This document shows, in pieces, positions 8,498-17,107 of a stretch of DNA of 19,191 bases. The stretch comes from Beroe ovata (lineage: Eukaryota; Ctenophora; Nuda; Beroida; Beroidae). Position 1 is the stretch's first letter. The number at the start of each line of letters is the position of its first letter. The translations under genes and the position numbers were made by a program. The notes under the pieces are model-generated. The model made no database searches. It saw only the letters and a program-made list of their open reading frames with translations, and was not told where the DNA came from. The stretch spans positions 301,670 through 320,860 of the forward strand of contig CAMPET010000010.1 in the NCBI GenBank assembly GCA_946803715.1, given 5' to 3'.

Positions 8498-11172
8498 CTG
8501 AAATAGATGGGTAATAGGTTTCCATAAAAGAGAAAAGTTTTGACGCAAAGGTACATGGTTATAATGTATGTTGTTCAAATCATCCTATGGACAATACTCA
8601 CTGAATTTTGATGACTTTGTTCTCATTCTGCAGCTGTTGACAAAGGAGTTGATTGGAATAACTGGGTGTCTGAAATCCTGGTGGAGCTTGTCTTACTCGC
8701 TGCTGACCTGACCAGTCCCGTTAAGTAACAAACAGCAACGGACATACAGACATAAGCAAACAGACAAACGGACGGACAAACAAGATGCAACAATCCAGCA
8801 GAACGTCACACATGCACATACACACGCATACAAAATTGTAGCAATAGCCTTCACACTGAAAAAACACACCACACACGCACGCGTAGCTCCCAAATCTGAC
8901 TGTTGTCAAACTTGGGAGCCAAGAGAAGATTTAACACACACACACACTCACACACACTCGCTTACACAAATCATTTGCTGCTCTCCCTCCTCCATAAAAT
9001 GCATCACTCCCAAACGGATCTAGGAACGACATATTCGTTAGTGTCTAACAGACGCCATACATCACACGTCATACTTCGCACTCTGTTGCATTTGTCTGTG
9101 ATCTGAGATCTGACGCACATTTGATTGCGGGGTAGCGAAATATTAACTCACCAGAAAAGCTGATGTTAGCATGGGGAAAGAGCTCCTGCAATCCCTGTTG
9201 AAGAGAACTCATGTCCAGATTAGGGTTGTTGGGATGGGATCCAGGGTGTGATCCATTCTGCAGCGGCCCGGCGCCGTTAAGATGGGGCATGGCGCCATTG
9301 GGATGCGGGACTGCGCCATTAGGCGCTACGTTGCCCAGACTGTGCGGCGCTCCGCCCGGTGGCGAAGTGTTGAGACGGCGGTCTCCGGGCGATGTAGAGA
9401 GTATGCTCGGGTCGTGGAGTCTGATATCGTTGTATTGGTGTGGCGGCGGCGCGGCTTCAAATCCCCCGTTATAGAACCCGCCATCCGAGAAGGGTTTCTT
9501 CTGGTTGTATTGAGGGAGGGGGCCTGCTACGTGAGAGGGGAGGCCGCCAAACAGTCTATCCACGGGGTTAGGGTGTTGTTGTGGCTGTTGCTGCAGTCCT
9601 GGGGTGATTGGTCATTGTCATACATGTTATAGATGCATGGTATCATCATGCCGTCAGAGGAATTTAACTTAGGATGTTGGTCTCAGCTCACCTGCAAGAT
9701 TGAAGGGAGCAAATGGTTGAGCGGGTTGATTTTGCTGGAAAGACTGGAATAAAAAGGGGTCTGGCTTCGGTTGGATATGATTAATGAAGTTATTCTGCAC
9801 CTGCAGGAATGAAAGTCGATAATGATTTCATATTATTCAGTATATGTAGACCGAATCATTGATATCAGTCGTTAATAAATACCTGAAAATGACTAGTCAT
9901 AGAGAAATTTGACTGTGTGGAAGACGGCTGGGAAAGCGGAGTTGTTACTGGGGGCTCTGAAACGAACAGTTTGAGGGAATTTGCTTAGATTCGACCCCAA
10001 GTGTATTCAGTAAACACCATTCTACTCAATGTCACGCAATGAAATACGAGGCAAGTACCTGAATCTGCTTGATTTTGAATGAGTTCTTCTAATCCATCTT
10101 TACTAATTTCCCAGGGATCGAAATCTGAAGTTGGAGAGATTTCTCACATTTTCTGTACAAACCGGAAATTGATATAGAAATTCTGCTAAGGTGACGCGCA
10201 CAAATTGCGCGCGCGGCGCGTAAACACACTAAATGCTTGCTAATGGGTACTTTTCATGGGATGTACCAAAATCAAAATGCTACATTTGTTTGCTTTAGTA
10301 GACCTAGGGAAAAGCGCGCAGAGGAATCTTCGCGCAATTTCGCACATTCCACAATCATTGTCATTACCTAATTCATCTTCTGAAGGTGAGGAGAGTGAAT
10401 TTCGTCGCTGACTGTTGACCTCACTCCAATCCAGGGTTGGAGGTGTTTCAATCGGGGCATTTACTTCCCTAGTACCTGGGAAGGGGGAGCAACATTTACT
10501 TGAGCAACTAAGCAACATCCAGGTGCAGCAATCTAACTTCAGATCCACAGTTACAATTACCTGTAGATAAGTCTGGATCGGATACTGATACTTTGCTGTA
10601 AAAGTTGTGTTCGCTCTCGCTGAGCGAACGGATAGTGCGCGGCTCAGCTATCTGTTCTGGCGCGGGTGGCGGCGCGCACCAAGCGTCGCGCGTCGTACCA
10701 CAGGTCAAATCGTCTGATGGAAGATTTCAGTATAAACCAGGGTTATCGGTGATAATTGAAAATATTCGTCCATAGATCTGATAAGATTAAATCGGAGATT
10801 TAATTCAGCAGATCATCACAATTAATTCAATTTGTGGTTCAAGAATGTGGGGTATTGATCTATCGTGTGTAGTTACACAGTAACATACCTTTGGTGGAAA
10901 TTTTCTGCCTCGTCATGTTTTGCTTCATCGTTTCAGCTTTTTTGCTGAAGTACCTGAGGGAGCAGAGGGAATGAATATTATGAACAATGATCATCGGAAT
11001 TGTTATTCCATGGTTCCAAACCAGTGGTCACTTGGATCAAATTACACACATGGAAATTTGCCAAAAATAGAACCAGGTTGTTATGGCTTAACGTTATCGA
11101 ACGAATATTTGACAGATGAATTACTTTTGTCAGTTACTGATGATAACACGAAATGACCCAAGCCCCAAGGGG

Positions 11173-11203
<31 letters not shown>

Positions 11204-11662
11204 TGTGTGCGTGTGTGCGTGGTGTTTCCCACTTATCACATGTCTGCAATGATGCTGATGCTCATTTTATATCGATTTATTGTTGACAAGAAAAAGAAGG
11301 AACTTACTCTCTGAAAATGATGTTTTCATACTGCTGGTGTTTGCCTGCTTGCATGTCTGCCTTGGTGAAACTAGCTGAACTATCGCCCAGTCCGTGCAGG
11401 TACATGCAATCCTGGGGCAAGTTGAAAAATTGCCAGATTTGCAAATATTATCACGTTGATAACGGGAAATTGTAGCTTTGTAAGGAGGAAACTTTTGTCC
11501 CTCCATGAATTTACCTGTTTTGGGCAGGGCAGGTGCCTCAAGAAATAGCTACAGTATTTCGTAGTTCCGAGTGATGCCCTGTGGTATGTTGAAAATAACT
11601 CTTTGCATCCTAGAACTTTGTGCGAAATAGAGGGGGGAACCGAGAATGCAACAAAGTTCTCA

Positions 11663-11714
<52 letters not shown>

Positions 11715-14383
11715 CTGAGTATGTTGTTTTGAAGGTATGTGCCGTTAATCCCCAACACTGCTTTAAACGCGTCCTGAAGAATGGAGAATTAACACAGGTG
11801 CACTCATACTACAACCTCACAGAACTTATACTGAATAAACTCTCACTGGACTGAATATAAAGCTCTCTTTACAAGACAATAGAATCAATTACCCGCCAAT
11901 ATAACTTCATTTCTAACAAAAGAGGAGCTAAGGACCCTCTTTAATCCCAGTAATATTAAGACCCCCCTTAAAGTTTGGGCGACGGGGGTTGGGCTAATGC
12001 AGCGTGAGAAACCTAGTCATTTGCCATCAACTATACAGGGAATGTAAATACAGATCTATAATTAGGATGCAGCTGAGTTCAATAACAGGGATCAAGAATT
12101 CATCTTGGCCTCAGCCTAAAACGCAAGATATTCAGAGTTCGTGTGAGCATTATAAAATAGTCAATTGAATGCAGATATATTCAAGTATACACTATAAACT
12201 GATGTATAGATTCTGTATACAATATGTATAGATGTAGTATAGATTCTACATTATACATGGTGTACTCCTCACTATACACAAGGTGATTGTTCACGCAATA
12301 CCCGCAATATCATGATTAATGATTGTGCACACACACGCGCGAGAGTTTATTGGGTATTCAAATAGTGACAGTAGTGCTTCCAGGTACCTGATCACGGGTC
12401 ACGCGTTATCTCACCATTTGCGTGATGAAAACATTGCGTAAACCATTTCATAGTCCCGCTGCGGCCCTAGGACTAACTATACTCATTACTCATACATATG
12501 ATTAACTTTTTATTAAGCTACTTTTGAAATTTCTATTCAAGCAACTTATTGTCGCGTTGTTTATTTTCATACATTATATATAATACACATTTGCCAACGA
12601 TTGAATTAAACACAGTACATTAGTGTAGTTAATGATAATTAAAATCATGAATCATCCAACAGTTATGAGCATCGAATATCAGAGCTATTTTAGGAACAAT
12701 AGCAGCGATCAACGTGACTGAATGAGGCAATCGTCACGTGACACAGACACAGACACACACACAGACACATACACACACACATCATATTCGCTATGGATTG
12801 CATCATACTATTGTTCTATTCATATGCCTACGTAACACACATTTTATAGTACGCTTTTTCACTCTGATACGCGAAATTGATGGACTCTCACCTTCACGTT
12901 TATCCCTATCTTCGGCCTCTCACCACCCCTCACCCTCACCTCCTCTCACCCTCTCACCACGCCTCACCTCATTTCCCCGAGTGGCGCGCCCAGTCCCCAC
13001 CTCACCTCACCAAATCACCCTTCACCCTCCTCTCACCAGCCCTTATCTCACCCTCTCCCTCACCCTCACNCAGTCCCCACCTCACCAGCCCTTATCTCAC
13101 CCTCTCCCTCACCTCATCTCGGACGTATGTTGCGTAGGCTGTAGCGACGGGCCCTTGCTGGTTTAGCACACACTTGTGTATTTTACCATACCGCCCGAAA
13201 TACTCTGCCTTTTTCAAGATCTGAGGAATTGACGTCATTTTTATCCGATATACACATTCGATCAATCTCCATGACAACTATTTTATATGATGTAAAAACT
13301 GAAAAATACTTCTCCTCACAAATAAGTGTACTAAGGGAGCGAGCTTTGAATCAATTAGGAACGGTTTCATCTAAGAATTGAGGAAACGAGTGCATCTAAA
13401 AGATGATTAAACTTAGCTCACTTACTAACACTATTTTAAGAATAATCTTTCACTGGGATAACTCACCTCTAACTTAAATAACTTGATTCTAACACGAATA
13501 ACTCAATTCTAACTAAAATAACTCACAAACTCACCTAACTCAATTCTAACTAAAATAACTCACTAACTCACCTCTACATCTGCGAGTTTAGGCGGAATGC
13601 CGGTAACAAAGACGAGATTACGTTGTAGTACTCTGAAATCAGTGAACTGTAAGAGATGGTCATAATTCCGATTTTTATCCATTATTTGGTAATGCTCTAC
13701 ATTTGTGATTCTCATTTTCTGTTCATGCTCCAATGTAGGTCACGAGAATGTGGATTTTTTCAAAACAAGGTGTGTTACACAGGGAGTGTAAATTCTTTTG
13801 ATCTCTAAATCGGATCTATATTTGTGTATTTCCAGTGCGAAGAATTAGATTACGAGTTGTAAAGTGAATTACAGCTAAATAAGTTAGTTGCAAATGTGTA
13901 GCGAAGTAGTGATACGAGAGGATGATTTTTCGCGGAATCGCGTTTCAAACCGTGATCAAATCATATCATTCGAATCAAATTTCGACACGGATGAAAAGAA
14001 ATCTGCGAGATCCCCCTTTCAAATTTTGAGACATTTCGGAGACATTTCCGATCGAGATATTATTACCTGATATCGGAAAGATGTTTTCTGCTTTCTGCCA
14101 TTTTCTGTTTTTTCTCCAGGGACCGCTGCTTTTTCTCATTTTTGATTCGCACGATACTGAAAATATTCAGGTTTCAAGCTCTGCTGTGCGTAAAGATAAT
14201 TCGTTGAAAACATGACTTACAAACAAACAGACAAACAAAGATACATAAAAACAGACAAACAAACAAACAAACAAACAACCAAATGAATAAACATAGAAAT
14301 AAACAACCAGACGTACAAACATACAAAACCACTTACTCTTCGCATGTGAGAGGCTTGAAATTGACAGGGTCTTCCTTATACTC
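8494..14383 (-). CDS. CNOT4: CNOT4-like CCR4-NOT-associated E3 ligase/RNA-binding protein, 5' partial (16 exons)
   Basis: Joined minus-strand exons: 14383-14337, 14156-14067, 13632-13572, 13220-13113, 11773-11715, 11578-11515, 11411-11308, 10953-10889, 10713-10561, 10475-10368, 10124-10059, 9956-9883, 9800-9692, 9598-9152, 8707-8602, 8497-8494. All junctions are GT/AG, all phases agree, and the total is 1665 nt (554 codons plus TAA). In order they encode the basic linker after the RING (RIKNEKKQ), an RRM (RNLVFVTGIP; EYFGRYGKIHK; ATAYATYVR), a C3H1 finger (LGTTKYCSYF then DCMYLHGLGD, spacing C-x8-C-x4-C-x3-H), the family motif DELDFDPW, and a Q/P/N-rich tail with LQQGLQELFPHANISFSG. In known family members the RING ubiquitylates ribosome- or NOT-linked substrates and the RRM/C3H part binds RNA. 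The RING exon and start codon are missing from the window. Identity rests on remembered human CNOT4 and is very secure for the linker, RRM and C3H. Confidence 0.95.
8602..8707 (-). CDS. CNOT4: CNOT4 exon: APPGF segment
   Basis: The acceptor is gggactggtcag, preceded by a pyrimidine-rich tract, and the donor is gtgagt. It encodes QQRVRQAPPGFQTPSYSNQ, then QLQNENKVIKI. The phase 1 start joins to the previous G to give a Gly codon. The family link of this segment is compositional only. Confidence 0.82.
8708..9151 (-). other. CNOT4 intron with CA repeats
   Basis: This interval lies between the NISFS exon and the APPGF exon. It contains a CA-rich run (8934-8959) and a further ACAC-rich patch near 8815-8880. 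No alternative exon is apparent. Confidence 0.6.
9152..9598 (-). CDS. CNOT4: CNOT4 exon: large P/N/G-rich exon with NISFSG motif
   Basis: This 447-nt exon has acceptor aatcaccccag and donor gtgagt. It begins LQQQPQQHPNP and runs through VDRLFGGLPSHVAG. It contains a degenerate repeat built on P-N-G-A (NGAVPHPNGAMPHLNGAGP) and ends LQQGLQELFPHANISFS. The terminal motif resembles the LLPxVNISF element of animal CNOT4. The reading frame stays open past 9152, but the strong donor ends the exon there. Confidence 0.92.
9692..9800 (-). CDS. CNOT4: CNOT4 exon: Gln/Pro/Phe-rich tail
   Basis: The acceptor is attcctgcag and the donor gtgagc. It encodes QPKPDPFLFQSFQQNQPAQP and FAPFNLA, the aromatic-Q/P composition typical of CNOT4 tails. 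The acceptor is followed by a second CAG six bases on (ctgcag|GTGCAG). A two-residue NAG-type alternative is therefore possible. Confidence 0.88.
9883..9956 (-). CDS. CNOT4: CNOT4 exon: Ser/Thr/Pro-rich tail
   Basis: The acceptor is gttcgtttcag and the donor CAG|gtattt. It encodes PPVTTPLSQPSSTQSNFSM. There are no domain features; the phases (1 in, 0 out) fit both neighbours. Confidence 0.86.
10059..10124 (-). CDS. CNOT4: CNOT4 exon: conserved FDPW helix
   Basis: It encodes FDPWEISKDGLEELIQNQ and corresponds to human GFDPFDVTRKALADLIEKE. The acceptor is ccaacttcag and the donor gtactt, with phase 1 at both ends. Confidence 0.92.
10368..10475 (-). CDS. CNOT4: CNOT4 exon: Ser-rich linker leading to DELDFDPW
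   Basis: The acceptor is a long pyrimidine run ending cttcccag, and the donor is gtaatg. It encodes TPPTLDWSEVNSQRRNSLSS, then PSEDEL. Together with the next exon this makes DELDFDPW, like the DDLGFDPF motif of human CNOT4. RRNSLSS is a plausible basophilic-kinase site (inference). Confidence 0.9.
10561..10713 (-). CDS. CNOT4: CNOT4 exon: low-complexity linker
   Basis: This 153-nt exon has acceptor cttccatcag and donor ACAG|gtaatt. It encodes CAPPPAPEQIAEPR followed by a Ser-rich stretch SLSESEHNFYSKVSVSDPD, likely disordered. Codon use is CpG-rich compared with the flanking introns. Confidence 0.87.
10889..10953 (-). CDS. CNOT4: CNOT4 exon: lysine-rich segment after C3H1
   Basis: This 65-nt exon has acceptor ctgctccctcag and donor AAAG|gtatgt. 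It encodes YFSKKAETMKQNMTRQKIS and is not clearly alignable to vertebrates. The excellent splice sites and matching phases (2 in, 1 out) support it. Confidence 0.85.
10954..11307 (-). repeat. CNOT4 intron with (GT)n microsatellite
   Basis: A (GT)14 run at 11173-11200 continues imperfectly to about 11221. The plus-strand open frame at 10920-11156 crosses an exon antisense and is not supported. Confidence 0.7.
11308..11411 (-). CDS. CNOT4: CNOT4 exon: C3H1 zinc finger, second half, and conserved helix
   Basis: It starts DCMYLHGLGD, supplying the third Cys and the His of the finger. It continues ASFTKADMQAGKHQQYE, nearly identical to human CNOT4. The acceptor is cttgccccag and the donor gtaagt, leaving phase 2. 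Confidence 0.97.
11515..11578 (-). CDS. CNOT4: CNOT4 exon: C3H1 zinc finger, first half
   Basis: It encodes ASLGTTKYCSYFLRHLPCPK plus Q, with the first two zinc ligands C-x8-C. LGTTKYCSYFL is identical to human CNOT4. The acceptor is acataccacag and the donor CAG|gtaaat. It begins by completing an AGG codon from the previous exon. Confidence 0.97.
11667..11712. repeat. (GT)23 microsatellite abutting a CNOT4 splice donor
   Basis: There are 46 bases of perfect GT on the plus strand, which is (AC)23 on the transcribed strand. It starts at intron position +3 of the 136-bp intron 11714-11579, so a third of this intron is repeat. Confidence 0.95.
11715..11773 (-). CDS. CNOT4: CNOT4 exon: end of RRM (DAFKAVLGINGTYLQNNIL)
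   Basis: This 59-nt exon has acceptor ctccattcttcag and donor CAG|gtacac. It aligns with human DALRAIQCVNNVVVDGRTLK. The intron after its GT dinucleotide begins directly with (AC)23. Confidence 0.92.
11774..13112 (-). other. Large CNOT4 intron
   Basis: The half nearest the downstream exon is AT-rich, with TATAC-type repeats at 12180-12300. The half nearest the upstream exon holds an ACACAG run (12740-12781) and the CTCACC minisatellite. Plus-strand open frames over 12738-13166 are translations of the repeat. No exon was recognised. Confidence 0.7.
12884..13113. repeat. CTCACC (GGTGAG) minisatellite adjoining a CNOT4 donor
   Basis: This is a pyrimidine-rich array of CTCACC/CCCTCACC units. 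It includes an exact 33-bp duplication: 13032-13064 and 13081-13113, offset 49. It contains an ambiguous base at 13070. On the transcribed strand each unit reads GGTGAG, a consensus splice donor. The last copy contains the real donor of the RRM exon. Confidence 0.92.
13113..13220 (-). CDS. CNOT4: CNOT4 exon: RRM core (EYFGRYGKIHK...ATAYATYVR)
   Basis: This 108-nt, phase 0/0 exon has acceptor aattcctcag and donor GAG|gtgagg. It encodes ILKKAEYFGRYGKIHK and the RNP1-equivalent ATAYATYVRDE. The human loop (about five residues more) is shortened. The donor is the edge of a GGTGAG-type minisatellite. Confidence 0.95.
13461..13573. repeat. Donor-containing tandem repeat in CNOT4 intron
   Basis: A 27-bp unit is repeated exactly at 13500-13526 and 13537-13563. 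The octamer ACTCACCT (AGGTGAGT on the transcribed strand) occurs at 13461, 13529 and 13566. The last is the real donor of the RRM strand-1 exon. Confidence 0.9.
13572..13632 (-). CDS. CNOT4: CNOT4 exon: RRM strand 1 (RNLVFVTGIPPKLADVE)
   Basis: This 61-nt exon has acceptor gatttcag and donor GAG|gtgagt. It carries the RNP2-like strand NLVFVTG, equivalent to human NLVFVVG. The same donor sequence is repeated twice more inside the following intron. Confidence 0.94.
13633..14066 (-). other. CNOT4 intron before the RRM
   Basis: This is AT-rich intron sequence. The plus-strand open frame at 13888-14070 has no recognisable content and is treated as chance. Confidence 0.65.
14067..14156 (-). CDS. 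CNOT4: CNOT4 exon: basic coiled linker (RIKNEKKQ...SRKHL)
   Basis: The acceptor is tatttcag and the donor gtaata, with phase 2 at both ends. It encodes a lysine-rich helix with RIKNEKKQ and AESRKHLSDI. This matches the RING-to-RRM helix of CNOT4 almost residue for residue. Confidence 0.93.
14219..14290. repeat. (AAAC)n-type repeat
   Basis: This is an imperfect run of aaac/agac tetramers inside a 180-bp CNOT4 intron. It reads GTTT-rich on the transcribed strand. Confidence 0.85.
14337..14383 (-). CDS. CNOT4: CNOT4 exon: end of RING-linker (EYKEDPVNFKPL)
   Basis: The acceptor is tctctttttag and the donor gtaagt. The exon starts in phase 0 and ends in phase 2. It corresponds to the human stretch PYPEDPAVYKPL that directly follows the last RING cysteines. 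The preceding exon should therefore end with the C-P-x-C pair of the RING. Confidence 0.9.
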
Positions 14384-14614
14384 CTAAAAAGAGAAAACGG
14401 GCATATTAACAACTCCCAAAAAGAAATAATAACAACAATTAACAACATGTCCCAAAATGACATTATAATCACAATTAACCTCTTTTCCTATATTAGATAT
14501 AACAACTACGATCATTATAGGATGGGAGAGAGAGAAAGTTTCGACAAGTAGTAAGAAAGTAGTATTATTGTATGCTGCTTGTACCATCTCCTATTGAACG
14601 CCGGATTTACCAGG

Positions 14615-14668
14615 GCACGTGACACGGTTTCCATGGTCACGTGACACGGTTTCCAAGGTCACGTGACT
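14615..14668. repeat. 22-bp tandem repeat with three CACGTG sites
   Basis: CACGTG lies at 14616, 14638 and 14660, exactly 22 bp apart, in a repeat of unit gacacggtttccawggtcacgt (2.4 copies). CACGTG is the E-box bound by Myc/Max, USF or MITF-type bHLH-zip factors. It lies about 230 bp upstream of the first captured CNOT4 exon. Confidence 0.9.
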
Positions 14669-15579
14669 CGTACGATAACCAATGAGAGGCCACAGAAGAT
14701 TCCTGGCCATTGTAAATTCGAGTCGGTTAAGCCGGACACTCGTTAGAATATGTGCGGTATATTTTGTTGAAATCACTAAATTACTGAGCAAATGACCAGA
14801 TAGCATACGTCACACGAAGCAATGGATGGTCCATCTCTTGCCGCTCGGTATAACACAGTGTACGGCTATGATACTCTACCAGTGGATTGGATATACTGTA
14901 ATATACATAGTTCTAGAACATTCACTATATAAGTGTATAACTGCCACGCCGGGGCCACGCCCACGTCATATTATGAACACAGAGGGTAATATTCTTCTGG
15001 TAAAGATATACGAGTATCTTATCCGCTTCTCGAGAAGCAATTCTTACAACTGTACATACTATTCCTCTTGTAGTATTCTAGAATATGAAACTCAATAGAC
15101 CAATCTATCATTGATTCAGTGCGTGCATGTTTGTAAAGTAATTTCGAGTAATTTGTGTGTAGCTAGCGTGTGATACTTGGCATGCGCCCAATAATACTCG
15201 CTGATAATTCCATTAAGCCGGGGGAGGGGAGTGTAACACGATTCTCTGGATAAACCGGGTCTGAAAATGGAATGTTCCGAGTCTACAATCTACATCCGAG
15301 ATCAAATGTCCAGTGTATATTGTGATGTACTAAATAAACATGTACTGTATGTCATGTACTAAATACTTGGATAGAAATGAGATAGCCTGCTGATTTTATA
15401 ATTCAATGAGATTAGGAATGTTGGGTTCACTTTTGTGTGTATAGAGATAATCCTAGACTAGAATCCAACCGAGGGACCTAATCCGATAAGGTCCATTTCA
15501 CTTCCTAATTTCACATGCTCCCCTCATTTTCACTGGAGTGTAATAAACTTCTGAGGTTCAATAGACACGTTTACTGCGC

Positions 15580-15714
15580 GTCATAAACACGTGCATTGCG
15601 TGTCATAAACACGTGCAATGCGCGCCACATTTCACGTGTCTTGCGCCCAACAAGATACGAACGAGAGCAGCAGTACTAAACATGTCAAGCTAACACGTGG
15701 CTACACGTCACGTG
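15580..15714. repeat. CACGTG cluster with 22-bp tandem repeat
   Basis: CACGTG lies at 15588, 15610, 15633, 15694 and 15709. The first two sit in a repeat of TCATAAACACGTGCAWTGCG with a 22-bp period. Confidence 0.88.
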
Positions 15715-15905
15715 GTTTTCATTGCTTGATTGGACTGTACATACACTTTGTATACTATTGCTTAACATGGTAATGTGATTGTACAACACACGTTGTATGA
15801 TTAGATTGTGTGTGTGTGTGTGATTGTGTGTATGTGTGTGCGTACGTGTTTAGCGTGCACTTGTGTTCATATAATGTCTGACCTATACATCATCATATTG
15901 TACCA

Positions 15906-15937
15906 GTGGTTTCCAATCATATCGGATTGGAAACCAC
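15906..15937. repeat. Perfect 13-bp inverted repeat
   Basis: GTGGTTTCCAATC and GATTGGAAACCAC are separated by six bases (atatcg). The right arm contains ATTGG, an inverted CCAAT box, and the left arm CCAAT. No coding sequence is nearby. Confidence 0.95.
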
Positions 15938-16595
15938 ACTCCCTTTGTATGCTTCACATACATGCGGTAACAGACATGGATAGCACACACACACGCACAC
16001 ACACACGCACACACACAAACGTAAAGAAAAGGGAAATCAGAAGATAGAAGAGTCGCGACGCTTTCTCCGCGACATTTCAACACTTCCTAACGAGCTTGCA
16101 ACCTACGTCAGAAGGTGAATTCCGCAATGTTATACCTAATTACTATGTCTAAACAACAATAGGTATTATTATTATTATTATTATAGTTCTAGCTATCGCG
16201 AGAACATAAAACTGGGATAGAACTAACTCGCGTCATAGAGATATTACAGATTACAAAATATAATATGGGCATGTATGGTATTGTAATGGTATTGCTGTTT
16301 GCGAAAAATTCAACTATAATACGTATTTTTCAGAAAACATACACCATTATACCGCACAGTTAGGAATGTAATAGCGATGTTATTACCTAATACGGTGTTA
16401 ATTCGCCATGTCATCAACTTCAGTCCTCAGGTATTCCACTCTCATACCAGCTCTATTCTCAGAAAAACAATCTCTGTAAAAACTCTCTCCCCATATATCT
16501 CTGACTGAAGCTCTCCGTGATTTATTCCAGAACTTTCCATCTCTCTCTATCACTCGCTTCAGCTTGCCGTGCAGCTTATAAAGCTGGCTTCACGT

Positions 16596-16663
16596 CACGT
16601 GTCATAGCAGTCACGTGACACTCTGTTGTTGACACTCTGGCTCAGTCACGTGATTCACACGTG
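16596..16663. promoter_or_regulatory. CACGTG cluster with TATA-like box
   Basis: Four CACGTG sites (16596, 16612, 16647, 16658) lie in 68 bp, with cttataaagc just to the left. A promoter is possible, but no transcript was identified. Confidence 0.4.
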
Positions 16664-17107
16664 ACCACGGACACAGAGACGGTAGAATTTTACTTGATGA
16701 AGCACTATTTCATCGAGTGTAGGTTGACGGGAGCACACAGTTTGACAACAGCGGAGTGTAGTTAAAAACGATGTATTGTATTTGTCATGTAGGTAGTAAC
16801 TTATTATTAATTTAACACAAGTATATTGCTACCTAAAATGAACCATTACGTCAAGTATAAAAATTAAAACTGATACTTTTGTTTTCGAGTAGAAAGAGCG
16901 ATGGTGACCTAATAGCGGGACTTGGCAAGTAAACAATAGTCGAAACATTGGGGACAGTTTTAAACCAACACGAGACTCATGTTAACGTTCGGGAATAGTC
17001 TGTCTCAGAAAAGTGACAGACACACATTATGAGACATGAAATATGTAACGATGTAAATTAATTGGAACACACACACATACGTATGGGACACAGGTGAAAC
17101 ATCTTAC

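Larger units (their letters stand above)
14384..17107. other. Noncoding stretch upstream of the first captured CNOT4 exon
   Basis: No exon was recognised on either strand. I looked specifically for the Cys-Pro-x-Cys codon patterns of the CNOT4 RING and found none in a sensible frame. It holds CACGTG arrays, a long hairpin, CA/GT runs (15807-15822, 15985-16017) and an (ATT)n run at 16165-16184. Confidence 0.6.

Noticed and set aside
9211-9632. Plus-strand open frames of 87 and 116 codons
   Set aside because: They are antisense to the GC-rich CNOT4 tail exon, which has motif and splice support.
11267-11506. 79-codon minus-strand frame over the zinc-finger region
   Set aside because: The correct frame is different (DCMYLHGLGD), bounded by splice sites. 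This frame is out of phase.
12738-13166. 142-codon plus-strand frame rich in His, Thr, Ser and Pro
   Set aside because: It translates CA and CTCACC repeats and continues antisense into a CNOT4 exon.
15808-16083. Open frames rich in CVCV or HTRTHTRT
   Set aside because: They arise from GT/CA microsatellites.
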